Of a stretch of DNA of 64,000 nt, positions 31,513 through 42,791 are shown piece after piece. The stretch comes from Beverwykella pulmonaria. Lineage: Eukaryota > Ascomycota > Dothideomycetes > Pleosporales > Melanommataceae. The stretch is taken from assembly GCA_001599595.1 (NCBI GenBank), contig BCHH01000009.1, forward strand, positions 50,099 to 114,098, in the 5' to 3' direction. The notes under the pieces are model-generated. The model worked only from the letters and a program-made list of their open reading frames with translations. It made no database searches and was not told the origin of the DNA. Positions within the stretch are counted from its first letter, which is position 1. Each line of letters starts with the position of its first letter. The position numbers were made by a program, and so were the translations under genes.

Positions 31513-33379
31513 CTATACTACTACCTCCGTCATCAAATTCTTCGGCCACTTCGGCAGATCTGTGCCATTCGACCTCGTCCCCACATTGTACTTGAGCTGC
31601 ACTTTCCCCTCTGGGAACGCAATCACCGGCTTAATGCAGATGATGTTTTTCCCGATAGCGCCTGAGTGCCTCTTCTCGAAGAATTGGGGATTGAACAGAA
31701 TATCCTTGGAGTTCTCTTGCAGCATCTTCAGGAATCGAGGCAGGGTATAATTCATGCCGTGGTAGTGGCGAAAGACTTGCCTGCCGTTGCGAGCCCACAG
31801 GTCTTCCCAGACGTTGGGTGGATAGACGCCAACGCTGTTGACAAGCCATTGGGAGTAATAGTTTAGAGCGATCTGAATTGTTAGTTTTATGCTATTTTGG
31901 AAAGGGGAAGAAGGCTTACATCGACTTTGTAGGATCCACCATCAGCCGCGCGCTTGAGGATTGCGTTCAAGACGGCAACAACACCAGCTGTTCCCGTGCA
32001 AAAGTCCGAGTTGGGGAAAACGGGAGTGACAGGTTCATCATTCCCCATGGCTCGTCCAAATTCCATCGATACACCGACGTTCGCATCTGAGATTTGCTGC
32101 CATCCACTTCGGTACGACCACGGTCCATACCAGCCGTAGCAGTTTTCTCGAACGACGATTAACCCCCTCTCACGGTCTTTGGTGAGCTCCAGAAGACCGT
32201 CCAGCGAAAAACCGTACTTGTCCAATACACCAGGTCTGTACCCTTGAACTACGACATCTGCGTCGCGGACGAGAGCCCGTAACTTCTCACGATCCTCTTC
32301 TTTCCTAAAGTCAAGATGCGCACTCCACTTGCCCCAGCTCAGGTCGCAGTGCAAGTTCGACATATCTGTAATATGGGAAGCAGTTACTCTCATGACACTA
32401 GCCCCGAGTTCAGCTAGCCCACGCGTCACAGCTGGCGCCGCAATCACCCGGGTTAGATCAACAATCTTGAGCCCTGCCAATGGTCGCTGTGGAGAAGTCT
32501 CGGGCGATTCTGGCCACCAGCACGGCGGTTGCTTGTCGTTCTTCACATCGTGGATCTCGAAAAGGCCAACATGAGCGTTGGCCTTGCCATGCTCACTGTT
32601 CTTGAACTCGTCAGTGGTCCAGCATATCGTTCCGGCTTGTTTGTACACATCCGAGGCTAGTTTCTGCATCTCTTGCGAATCGATTTGTGCAATTTTCTCT
32701 TCATAAGGCTTCCAGGATTCTTCGACAGTTGCGCAGTCCATATTTGGAGGAAGGCCTATGCTGGCCTGCGTGAGGTCGGAGTTCATACTGCCATGAAGAT
32801 GGAAGTATCGTCCATCTTTGGTACGGTAGATGTTGGTTGCTGACGCTCGGTAGGGACCACCTCCCATGTTGTGGAGATCAGTGTTCTTAAAATACTTTGA
32901 GTACGCTTCTTTCCCTTTTGGTGAATTTGCCGTTGCAAATGTTATAGCCTCGCCTTCTGGATCGATCGTGTTGAGCAAAATTGACATGATGAAGAGCTGC
33001 GCGTGATCCCTTTGGATTGGCTTAGCTCCTCTCGACATAAGAATAGATTCCAGGCTACTCACGTGTTAATAATGGCCTTCTGCGGCTCAACATTATACTT
33101 TCTCTTCAAAAGAACGTTGATCATAGCAGCCTCCAGCCCTTTCAAAGCCGAAATGCTCTCTGCAAATCTCCAGTTGATGGGAATACTCGGTTTGTTGTTT
33201 CCCACGAACTGGACCTTCTCCGCGCACTCTTTGATCTCCTTGGGCAAGGCCGGAGCGATAAGCGGGTTATTCAAGATGCCATCTTGGAATATCTGGTGCG
33301 TTGTCCTAGGAACCGAATAGCTGGTTACCTTGTCACCGTTGACGCCATTGCTACGGCCCTCTATTCCATTTGAAGCCAT
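31513..33379 (-). CDS. CaiB/BaiF family III CoA-transferase, 588 aa
   Basis: Three exons, 33063-33379, 31920-33009 and 31513-31872 (1767 bp), GT-AG introns. Start at the first ATG (33379). It moves CoA between organic acids, classically formyl-, carnitinyl- or bile-acid-CoA. The core has GLKIVDLTRVIAAPAVTRGLAELGA (CaiB N-lobe), DADVVVQGYRPG and a DFCTGTAGVVAVLNAIL segment. A long N-terminal half (about 1-245) with an incomplete second CaiB-like fold (AEAM/NVLLKRKY, GGGPYRASATNIYRTKDGRYFHLHG) is typical of fungal 550-600-aa members. No targeting signal is obvious. It shares a 541-bp promoter with the divergent AtuA-like gene, suggesting a common acyl-CoA catabolic pathway. Confidence 0.88.
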
Positions 33380-33920
33380 CTTTGACAACTGTTCCTTGGG
33401 TTTTTTCCTGTTCCCGTTTCGTTTCTTGCTCAGGAATTCTCAAACCCGACGACGCGCGCGTTTTCTTATATGGTCAAATGAGCTCCACAAAATCTCGGCC
33501 GAGGGATTCCGACTTGTCCACTTTTTTTACGTTGTCAACAACTCAATCCATGCAATTTTCAAGACTTTTATTAGGGCCCCGAATATAGACTCAGGTCGTC
33601 CCTGTCGATTCGATGTTGTTGTCGAGTCGCCCGAGGCGAGTTGTATATACAACCAATCAGAACCGAGTTCCTAAGTAGCCGCGCACAGCCGTTAGTATGT
33701 GGAGCTAGGCCGTTTGTATTTCTTGTGTGTGATGCGGTAATGAGGGGAAAGAGGTTTAGACATATTTATACCTGGGATAGGGCCAAACTTGGAGCTGAGG
33801 TAGGATCTTTTAGGCTTTTGGTGGCACACCGAGACACTTGATACATACTTTCTTTTGCCCTATTTATATCGCTGTATTCCTGGCCAATCATATTTCGGTC
33901 CCAAAGACAATACCCAAAAA
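33380..33920. promoter_or_regulatory. Divergent promoter, CoA-transferase / AtuA-like
   Basis: 541 bp between start codons of two genes likely to work together. No specific site is assigned. Confidence 0.5.
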
Positions 33921-36202
33921 ATGGCTACCCCCGACTATAGTACAAGATGGACAGAACAGCGTGGGAAGAGGCCTGTTCGGATTGCGAACTGCTCAGGATA
34001 CAAGGGTAACATTTGCCGACACACATCATTTTACGAGCTTTGCTCACAAGTCAATAGCCGATCCGGGATACCACATGCGATACCAGGCTGAGCTGGGTGA
34101 TGTAGATTTTATCACAGGTGACTATCTTGCTGGTGCGTAGACAACTGTAACATTACACCATTTCGAATCTCATTCTCGCAACAGAAGTCAACATCGCGGA
34201 GAATGCAGAAGCTCATGCCAAAGGCCAGCATCCAGGATGGGAAGAAACTGCCTGGGACGGCATCCAGCAAACAGTGGAGATTTTGAACAAGAAACGCATC
34301 CGCGTGATTGTCAATGGAGGCGCCCACAACCCCAAAGGCCTTGCAGAGAAAGTACAGCAATTGGTAGGAGCTCGCCACTTTGTTTAGATTTGAGCCCCGC
34401 TAACAACGATTAGATCACAAAAAAGGGCCTGAATCTAAAAGTGGCGTACGTGCTAGGCGACAACCTCGTCGACGAAATGAAAGACATTCGCAAAAATGGT
34501 TTCCCGCCCCATCTCGACTCTGAAAACACCGAAGTAAAATACGACACCCACACCCTTGATCTTTTCGAGAAGAGCGACAAGCCCATAGTCAGTGCAAATG
34601 CATATCTAGGAGCCAGAGAAATCCTGAGGGGTTTGCAAGAGGGGGCCGATATCATTATCGCCGGGCGAGTCGCTGACGCAAGTCCGGTATGAAACAGCCA
34701 CTCAGCAGCCACTTCCTAGTGGCGTATGATCACATTCTAACATGCTGTATAGGTAATAGGCGCAGCCTGGTTCTGGCACTCCTGGGAAGACACCGACTTC
34801 GATCAGTTAGCTGGGGGCCTCATTGCTGGGCATTTGATCGAGTGCAGTGGTTATGTCACTGGCTCGAACTTTGCTGGTTTTTATGAGTACCCGCTGGAGG
34901 ACCTCTATGATATGGTCTATGGTATTGCGGAGGTGGATAGCGATGGGTCGTGTGTTATTACAAAACATGATGCGAAAAAAGGCTTTGTGACTGAGGATAC
35001 GGTGAAGTGCCAGTTTTTGTATGAACTGCAGGGGAATGTGTACTTGAATAGTGACGTCAAAGCTATTCTTGATGATGTCCAGGTCAAGCAGGAGGGCAAG
35101 GATAGGTATGAACTCTTTCCGTCTCCACGATCAAGAAGTCTAAATGCTGATTTATACCAGAGTCCGAGTATGGGGCATCAAAGGCAGCCCACCACCCCCA
35201 ACAACCAAACTCGCCATCTTTTACCGCGCCGGCTACCAATCTGAAATCACTGTCAATGCAACCGGCTACGGCACATCCGCGAAATTCGATCTCTACGAAA
35301 GCATGATCAAATTCGGCCTCAAGCGCCTCAACATCCTCGACAAATTCGACATCCTCGAGTTCCAACGCATCGGCGTCCCAGAACCGAATCCGCGCTCACA
35401 GCTTCGCAGCACCACGTATCTCCGCATCTTCGCCGAGACTTCCGACGCAAATGTGAATTTGGGGCTCGCGAGTCTGCTGGGTGAGTTCGCAATGCAGCAT
35501 TATTCTGGTTTCCACCTGTCTTCAAACCAAGGCGCAGCGATTCCGAGGCCGTATCTTTCATACTATCCAGCTATTTGGCCGCAATCGAAACTGAAGACGA
35601 GCATCAATCTGCTCGATAGTGGTGCGAGGGAGAATGCTACGCATACGACATCTATCCCTACGATTCCACCACCGAAGTTCGAGGACTTAGAGAAGAGGCA
35701 GAGCTATGAAACTAAGGACCCCTTGGATTTGAGCTCCTTTGGCCCAGTGACGAAAGCGCGGCTCGGCGACATCGTGCTCGCGCGCTCAGGTGACAAAGGT
35801 GGAAACGCTAATATTGGCTTCTTCGTCCCTACAGCTCTCCCTTCATCCTACCAGCCACTTCCCTCTTCCACCTCTTCCCCATCGCCTCTCTACCAAGAAT
35901 CCTGGGATTGGTTACGCAGCCTGCTCACTATCCCCATGCTTAAGAGCATGTTCGCAGACAGCTGGGACCCCTCATTTCATATTGAGCGCGTCGAGTTTCC
36001 GCACATCTATGCGGTGCACTTTGTTGTTTATGGGGTGCTGGGGAGAGGAGTCAGTGGGAGTAGTAGGCTTGATGCTTTTGCGAAGGGGATGGGTGATTGG
36101 CTTAGGGACTGTGTTGTGGATGTTCCGGTGAGGTTCTTGGAGGGGAGGGGCTTGGGAGTGAAGAATGGGAATGCGAGTGGGAATGGGACGGCGAGACTAT
36201 AG
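33921..36202 (+). CDS. AtuA-like (DUF1446) acyclic terpene utilisation protein, 668 aa
   Basis: Six exons, 33921-34005, 34058-34132, 34185-34363, 34414-34686, 34753-35105 and 35161-36202, total 2007 bp; all five introns are 50-66 bp. The N-terminal DUF1446 domain shows RPVRIANCSGYKADPGY, LGDVDFITGDYLAE, VNGGAHNP, VAYVLGDNL and IIIAGRVADASPVIGAAWFWHSW. The C-terminal AtuA-associated domain begins near residue 510 and contains LGDIVLARSGDKGGNANIGFFV. In pseudomonads AtuA is needed for citronellol/geraniol breakdown together with acyl-CoA enzymes. In fungi such proteins are widespread and biochemically unproven. Pairing with a CoA-transferase supports a role in branched-acid or terpenoid-acid catabolism. 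Confidence 0.9.
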
Positions 36203-36219
36203 AAGTGAGCTGGGGTGGA

Positions 36220-36992
36220 TCACCGAATCTTCACTGTATAGTCCGGCTTCATCTTCAGGAAACACGTATCGCTAGCTTGACCCCCGCGGGCCGTAGAGTT
36301 TGTCGCGAGGATCATAGCAATCAATCTCTTGCGTGGACAATGCAAGATGAAGAAAGCTTGCGCGCTTACCGCTCTCCTGGAGATGACGATGGTAATGCAG
36401 ATAATGGAAGTTCTTGAGATGCTGGGTGGCGTGTATATGGCAAACGCTCGAAGCCAACATATCCACATAGGTAGGGGCTCGTGCGCAAGGTTTGTGTCAC
36501 AAGAAGCTCGTCCAAGTTCTCAGTCAGCTTAACAATAACTAATCGTATTTCTTCCAGCAACGATGCCCAAAGAGAGGTACTTGTACGGCACAGGCGCGAC
36601 CTGGGCTCGCGATATTGTCCAAACTTTATGGGGATGCGTCTATTGTTGTATCGCTCTAGGCCTTCGGATGTTCAGACGTCTCGGGCGCCATGCGCAAAGC
36701 TTCGAGAGAGATTCCTTCTTCCATGAAGTCGGACATATCGAGCACATGAGCGCTACGCACGAAGATGTAATCTTCCTGTTTCTTTGTGCGCTTGTCGTGG
36801 TGGACACTGAGCTCTCTGGTCCAGAGGAGAGGCGTTTCCTTCTTCATCTGACAGTTGCGGAGGAATACTTCCAGGTTCTCGCTCACCCGCATCCTTTGTC
36901 CGCTGGCAACAATGTAGTCGACGAGAGAAGAGTGTCCCCGTGTTACAAATGGCGACAAAACAGTCAGCTTGGTGCTTCAAAGATGTCTCCAC
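36220..36992 (-). pseudogene. HET-domain (heterokaryon incompatibility) gene relic
   Basis: Minus-strand fragments in different frames follow the order of a HET domain. First comes YIVASGQRMRVSENLEVFLRNCQ (family: strand then NLxxALRxxR), next LWTRELSVHHDKRTKKQ (family LWIDALCIDQ), then DCYDPRDKLYGPR (family TDPRDKIYALLG), and last KMKPDYTVKI (family PDYSKSVEEVY). The later pieces need at least one frameshift and stops intervene, so the gene is dead. No start region or C-terminal half remains. HET proteins trigger cell death on fusion of unlike individuals; this copy cannot. Confidence 0.65.
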
Positions 36993-37446
36993 GAAGGCGC
37001 CCTGTCGGGTTTACCCCATGCGGAAAGAGGATTATAAGTCTGATCTCATCGCGCCCGGCATCAACTCGCAACACCCATTCGAGCTTCTGCAGCTCCTCGA
37101 CATTTTTGGTAGGCTGGGTTGACTAGGCTCGTATCAAAGGCAACCACGCCAGTCCGTGCACCCTACTACGCGCTTCCGCGTCTTCACGTGCTTGTCTTCA
37201 AACCCACCCACAACCTCCTCCATCCTCCTAAACAAGCCAATGAGATCCGATGGCTATGACTAATGGTTTTATTCCCATTTCAGCCGGCGGTCAGCGCTGC
37301 ACGGCGATACGAAATACGACCCTCCAGTTGCACGGTATGTGCCTCAAGGATTCAAGACCCATATATAAATTTCCAAAGGCCAAAACCCCAAACCATCTTT
37401 CGTAAAACCCAAAATTCGCAGGCGAAAGGTGGTATCAAAACTCCAA
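36993..37446. other. Gene-free spacer
   Basis: Sequence between the HET relic and the acetyltransferase. The first 130 bp may be further eroded HET sequence. The rest is presumably the acetyltransferase promoter. Confidence 0.4.
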
Positions 37447-38210
37447 ATGGACACCACAATCGACACGCCACGTCTCCGCTTAACGCGTCTCACAAACACG
37501 GATCTGGACTCTGAGCATCTGCAATGGTTTCATGAGATATGGACCGACGACGCTTGTACAGCGTGGAGGTAAGCACTCTCTGTCTCTGCATTCTCTTCAT
37601 TACCTACGTTTCTCCCGCCTGTATTCTGATTCTGACCTTCGAACTCCAATCTAGTCTCCACGGCAAAACTACAACCTTAGCCTCAAGCCAGCAATGGATG
37701 ATCGAGCAACAGACAAAATACAACCATATCCTCTACGCCGTACACACTAAGCCACCTACCTCCACCTCCACGTCCATACCCACCACAGCAACAGACGAGG
37801 GTGTCGCACAAACATCTTTGGGAAAACTCATTGGCAACGTCTGTCTCTACATGCCAAAATCATCCACACTACCGCCTCCTCCATCACCAAGTCCTGCCAC
37901 ATCCCTCGCCACACCGCTCGATGTCCAGTCTCTGGGGTACACATTCTTCGAGTCGGCGTGGGGGAAGGGATACGCGACGGAAGCTTGTTCAGCGTTCTTG
38001 AATTCGTATTCCGTGTGGCGAGCTAAAGAGAAGGTAGGCGAAAAGGTATACTATATAGAAGCGGGAGTGGATAAAGATAACCCCGCAAGCGCGAATGTGC
38101 TGACCAAGTTGGGATTTGAGAAGGTGGGCTGGAAGGAGGAGACGGAAGCAGTGTTTCTGGCGGGTAGGTGGAGGGATCCCGGGTATTGGGTGTATGGGAA
38201 GTATGTGTGA
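37447..38210 (+). CDS. GNAT-family N-acetyltransferase (RimJ/RimL type), 225 aa
   Basis: Two exons, 37447-37568 and 37655-38210, with an 86-bp intron; 678 bp. The start MDTTIDTPRLRLTRLT is the standard opening of the RimJ/RimL-type acetyltransferase_3 family (TxRLxLRxL). The acetyl-CoA loop region reads SAWGKGYATEACSAFLNSY (GxGYAxEA). The C-terminal core has EAGVDKDNPASANVLTKLGFEKVG, where N-x-x-S-x-x-x-L-x-K-x-G-F is diagnostic. A Pro/Ser/Thr-rich insertion (about 110-140) separates the two halves. The acceptor (protein N-terminus, amino acid or small amine) cannot be predicted. Probably cytosolic. Confidence 0.88.
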
Positions 38211-38369
38211 GTCGTGGATATGAGAGAGGGGGATTGATGATGTCACAAGGAGAAAGAATAGGATTTCCATACGAACATGTAGCGAAGGTCGATTGTCTGC
38301 GAATAATCAAACACTTCCATACGAGACACATAATTCCACACGAGCATCCTCTAGCATCTCTGTCCCCCA

Positions 38370-39760
38370 TCAATCTAAGAACCACTTTGGAACTTCCGGA
38401 CCCCAAACAGCCAAACTCTCATCCCCGGCAGCACCCCACCCAATTGGTGTCTCCTCATTCACCAAATCCCCATCCGCATAATGCTCTACCATGTTGCCCG
38501 TAGTATCCCACCAGTAATCAAATAGTTGGCTGCCCAAAATGTGTCTTCCAACGCCCCAAACGCTCTTGTACCCTTTGCTAACCAGCCACTCGTGCCCAAG
38601 GTTCTGAGAATCAAAGTCGTGTACCTCGAAGGAGCAATGATGCACATGTGAGGTTGGATTTCCGGACATGAAGAAAGTATGGTGATCCGTGTAAGAGGGC
38701 CCCACGTCAATGTGCAAAAAGGCGGCGACGTCGGTGCGGAGGGTGGGATTGGAAGAGTCGGGGTTAATGTAGAGGAAATCGGTGGGGACGAGGTTGAATG
38801 TGCGCGTGTACCAGTGGAGTTGTGTGGGGAAATCTTCGACGCAGAGGCCGTAATGGCCGAGCTAGGGATGTTAGCACACAGTGTGAAATATAGAAGGAAT
38901 ATTGGAGTTGGCCAACCTTGTGAACTGCGGCGGGCCCAGGCTTGAAGCGTTGGAATTTCGCAATACGCGGCTTCTGGACTTCGTAGTTGGTCGTGAGGAT
39001 TTCAGGCATGGGACCCCCTTCTGCAGGCTTTTGACCGTAAATCACATTGATCGGAAAGCCCAGTGGATCTGTCAAGGTCACCATGTGTCCACCTCCGGGT
39101 GCTTCTGTCAACTCTTCGATCTGTGATGCGCCTGGGACCTTGGCAGCTCTATACGACATTAGCAATTTGTCCGACCACGATTTTGCAACTTTTGTCGTAC
39201 TTTTCTAGCTCCTCATAACTCTCGACCTCAAATGTGCCGCCCAGAAACTTCTTCTCGCCCTGTTGTGCATAATACACATACTGGTCCGTCCCGTATCCCT
39301 TGTACCATCTCTTCGTGTCCGTCTTCTTCGCGACCGACATGCCGAAATCTACCATCACTCAGCCCCACATCCCCACCATCTGAAGTCACCTCTTTCTTCT
39401 CACGTACCTCGCAGGAAGGTTGTTATCTCCGCCAGGTCAGGATGCTGGTACCGCATATGCACAATCCTGGTCAGCCTGATTTGCACGTCTCGATCGATGT
39501 TGTTTTCTTTCTGCCATTCTCGAAGCGGTTTGCGGTCGGAGCTTATGGCGGCGTCTTGGGAGAGAGAGGTCCCGCGGTTGGGGGAGGTTTCGCGGCTTAG
39601 GCTCTAGAAGTTATCATGTATCGTTAGTTATCTGGAAACACGTTCGTTCGAGTGGAAAGACGCGCTTTGTCGCCAGAAGGTATGGAAAAGGCATTGTATG
39701 TGGGGCTTTGGAAAGTCGTACCTTTGGTGTTATCTTGTCCTTCAGCTCGTCGAATGTCAT
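38370..39760 (-). CDS. Extradiol-type ring-cleavage dioxygenase (VOC family), 371 aa
   Basis: Five exons, 39722-39760, 39408-39603, 39190-39348, 38917-39146 and 38370-38861, summing to 1116 bp. Two introns use GTTG donors; the intron at 39147-39189 (43 bp) is the least certain. Two VOC modules are visible: an N-terminal one (about 35-170, RIVHMRYQHPDLAEITTFLRDFG to DPLGFPINVIYG) and a catalytic one (about 205-350). Metal ligands fit His211 (GHYGLCV), a His in HVHHCSFEV near 283 and Glu334 (MVEHYADGD), the two-His-one-Glu facial triad of Fe(II) catechol meta-cleavage enzymes. The substrate is probably a catechol-like aromatic. It forms no tight operon-like unit with its neighbours. Confidence 0.85.
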
Positions 39761-40254
39761 GGTGGCTTTATGAAGCAATGGTATCTTGCAAGACGAGGAA
39801 TTCGGTCTAGGTTTCTGGACATGATTTACTGGAAGAGGGAGACGTAATTGTTCATATATTGAGATGTGGGGAGCTATGAGATGTGAGATGCCGATGCCGA
39901 TGGAGCAATGTGGGGTTCCGTCAGAGGCTAAATCTCGTAGGGCTGATGCAACGTTTTGTTGCGCATGCGAGTTTGCGAAGGCTAGTATGTTTTCGAATAT
40001 TGGCTCAATTCAACTCGCTTTGTAGCTGATATAGTGAGTTGCCGTATAGGTTGGTGCGCGTTTTTGTGCCGACTAAGGGGAGTGTGGCGTGAGAGTTGCT
40101 CTCATCATGAATATACTCCAAAAGAGTTCGGAAGAGGCTGGGGAATGCAAGGTATACGTAAATATCATTGGGATATAGTGCTCTACGAATAACCAGAAAT
40201 GACGTCTTTCAAACTTACACTTTACATCTGAGATAGTACACCACCAGGACTGGT
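39761..40254. other. Gene-free spacer
   Basis: Promoter side of the dioxygenase gene and 3' flank of the nuclease gene. Nothing else seen. Confidence 0.5.
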
Positions 40255-41273
40255 TCAAAGTTCGATCTGCTCGTCCGAGGTGAAAGTTCTGCCCTCAACT
40301 AACTTGTTTAACCATGTCCCCAGCCTTAGAGCGGCTTTACTGATCTGCAGCTCAATGATCGGGAAGGCACCAAGCGCATACCCACTGGTCGCCAGATCTG
40401 TGGTGTTGTCCACATTCTTGTAAACATAGTCGCAATCCCATTTGTTGCTCTCTTGGGCCCACCGCGTCGCGCAGGCAATTGGTGTAGATGGATCGATACA
40501 GGCTAGCCACATATACGGCGCTTCGAAGAATTCGTCCTTTCGGATACGGGTGACGAGCGACGTGAAGAAAGGATCGATGGACTGGTTAGAGAAAGGCTTC
40601 GAAACGTTGGCATCGAAATAGGGTATATAGCCGTCCCAGACCTGTTTGCATTAGCTCTCCACCTTGGTGTGAATGAAGGCTGGCTTACAGCATGCAGTTC
40701 CGTGTGCACGCCGCCAAAAATGGCGCGGAAACGATTCCCGCCCGCAGCGCGTCCAGATGCGTGAAGCGGCTGCGCAATGTCTCCAAAGAAGTGTGACACC
40801 CACTTTAACGCGTAAGAACACGTTAGATTCGTTCCGCCTGCGAGGCTCCCACTCTTCACGTCCTCAATACAGCCCCTCAGTATCCCAGTCTGGTTTGCGA
40901 TGGCGGACACTACACATCCTCCTTTCGAGCAATCCTGGGTGTAGTTCAGGTGGCAGAGAGTAGGTGGGTTGTCCTCGGTATCTATCCAGTGCCATTGATA
41001 TGAGAAGCGACCCTCCTGCGTGTGGGCGTACGCGTCAGCCCAAGCCGCTGCTCTGCCTATGGAGCCGTTGTACTGTGGCTCGAGGATCTGTTGGAGAACG
41101 GAAGTAGTGTAGGGATTGAGGAAGGTCTCGGCCATAAAGCCTATCTGATTGTGAACTGTCTTTGCTGTTAGCAACGGCGTTGAGAGGAGCAGACATCGAG
41201 ACATACCATCTGTAAACCATGCAGCACCGGAAGCTATAAGCAAGCTTCCTACGAGTACTTGCTTCATCGACAT
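40255..41273 (-). CDS. Secreted S1/P1-type nuclease, 306 aa
   Basis: Three exons, 41207-41273, 40689-41155 and 40255-40641, total 921 bp. MKQVLVGSLLIASGAA is a signal peptide; ATGs at 41273 and 41267 both fit. Mature enzyme would start with Trp, whose backbone binds zinc in this family. Conserved zinc-site segments: AAWADAYAHTQ (Asp), WHWIDTEDN (His), WVSHFFGDIAQPLHASG (His, Asp, His) and GGNRF...GVHTELHAVWD (His, Asp). Six or more Cys suggest disulfides. It degrades single-stranded DNA/RNA and 3'-nucleotides for phosphate or nucleoside scavenging. Oddity: the mature start reads WFTDVH instead of the usual WGxxGH. Confidence 0.92.
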
Positions 41274-42791
41274 ATTCAATGCGGGCTACGGAAACGAGAG
41301 TCAAGAGATTTTGGGTGTTGTAGAGCGCTGTTTAATAGCTCAACGGTTGCTTAAATCGCGTTGCCCATGGTGATTGGAAGCCAGCAGTTCGAGACTCGCT
41401 TCTGAACATTGGCGACTTGAAGCTCGCGGCCAATAGTGGCTGAGCTGATAACGGTGTGGCTTGAATAGAAGCTAGTACACAATGGGAATGGCGCAAGAGC
41501 ATAAACTCATTGGCACTGATTTCGACAACCAACTCCACTGTTGTAATTTCTACCATAAGGTGACAAGGCTTTTGGTACACACAATAACGCAGTGTGTGCG
41601 TGGAGTATTCCATTTGTCCTCTTGCTGGAAGCACCTACACAGATGTGGACATCTTTACTCGCCGTTACATCCTCACTAATCTCGTCTACGCTTAATAATT
41701 CTTTTTTCGATGGCAATAAATGAGTGATAAAATTGAGCAGAAGAAGGCGCTTGTAATTCGGACCTGGCCTCTCTTTCCCTCGTGGAGAAGTAGGAGGCAG
41801 ATAGAGCTTTCTTGACTTCCTGCTTGCTCAGCCCTTTGCCCTAACCCTGTCTACATTCTCAACTCTCGTCGCTTTCTGTCATGAGCAAGCTCTATACCAC
41901 TCGATCACGCTACCTAAAAAGGTGCAGTGAGCCCAATAGGGTGAAGTGCTTATAGAATAACATATATATCGTGACACTTTCTATCTCACCAAAGGTCCAT
42001 TGAACCGACCCCCGGTCTCTCCTTTCAACGTCGGTTTCTATCTCGCACCTTTCTAATGCTCTATCACACCCTCAAATCTACCTCCACCATTGCTACCTCT
42101 ATAATTGGATTTTCGCTTGCGGATACTCCATGCTCTCCATTTTGAGGGCCTTTCCTTGCTGCAACGCTGAAACTCGCAGGAAGACAATGCTAATTACTCA
42201 CCCAATGAATCGACTGCATTCGTCATGCAGCATCACCGAAGAGCGTTAGACTCGCTTCCACTTCTCAACTTTTGCCACTTTGGGACTGCGCTTAACCTAA
42301 ATACGAGCGATACGCGCATGATTAGAAAGGATACGGGCGTACGCCGAGATGACGGAGGCAGGATGACATATTCATTTTCTGTAGAGCTCGGCACTCGTCT
42401 TGCGGGTTCCAGATGACCATACCTATGGCTGAACTGAGGCGGCCGAGCGGCACTCTCCAAGCACCGACATTCTGTTTTTGCGCACCGCGATGCATTCCAG
42501 AGTACGATGGGCCGTGGTGGGTGTGTTACAGAAAACAGCCACACTGATGACGCACGATCCACTTTCGAGATTTCGAACCCATGGAATGGGGCCCAGCCAA
42601 TCATGGCGCACGCTAGAAGCTTCATCCCTGTCGGGTGCCGCCCATGTCATCGCTCTCGGTGTGAATGTGAAAACACGGTCTAAATGGCGCCCTTCCAGCC
42701 CCAAATCCTTCTCTTAAGCTCGCTCGCAGCCTGCAACGAGTTTTCTTTTCTCCTTTGCTCATGATACCCAGTTCGCGCGTCCGAAGTTACC
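41274..42791. other. Gene-free region, about 1.5 kb
   Basis: Shared upstream region of the divergent nuclease (-) and glycosyltransferase (+) genes. From 41,980 to 42,200 it is CT-rich, possibly 5' UTR. No coding exon or RNA gene was identified; a tRNA-like A-box/B-box pair near 41,340-41,400 did not fold. Confidence 0.5.

Noticed and set aside
36563..37126. 187-codon plus-strand frame
   Set aside because: It lies antisense to a minus-strand HET relic and has no protein-like composition or family.
41336..41410. tRNA-like A box (TAGCTCAACGG) and B box (GTTCGAGAC)
   Set aside because: The T-stem and acceptor stem do not pair, so no cloverleaf forms.
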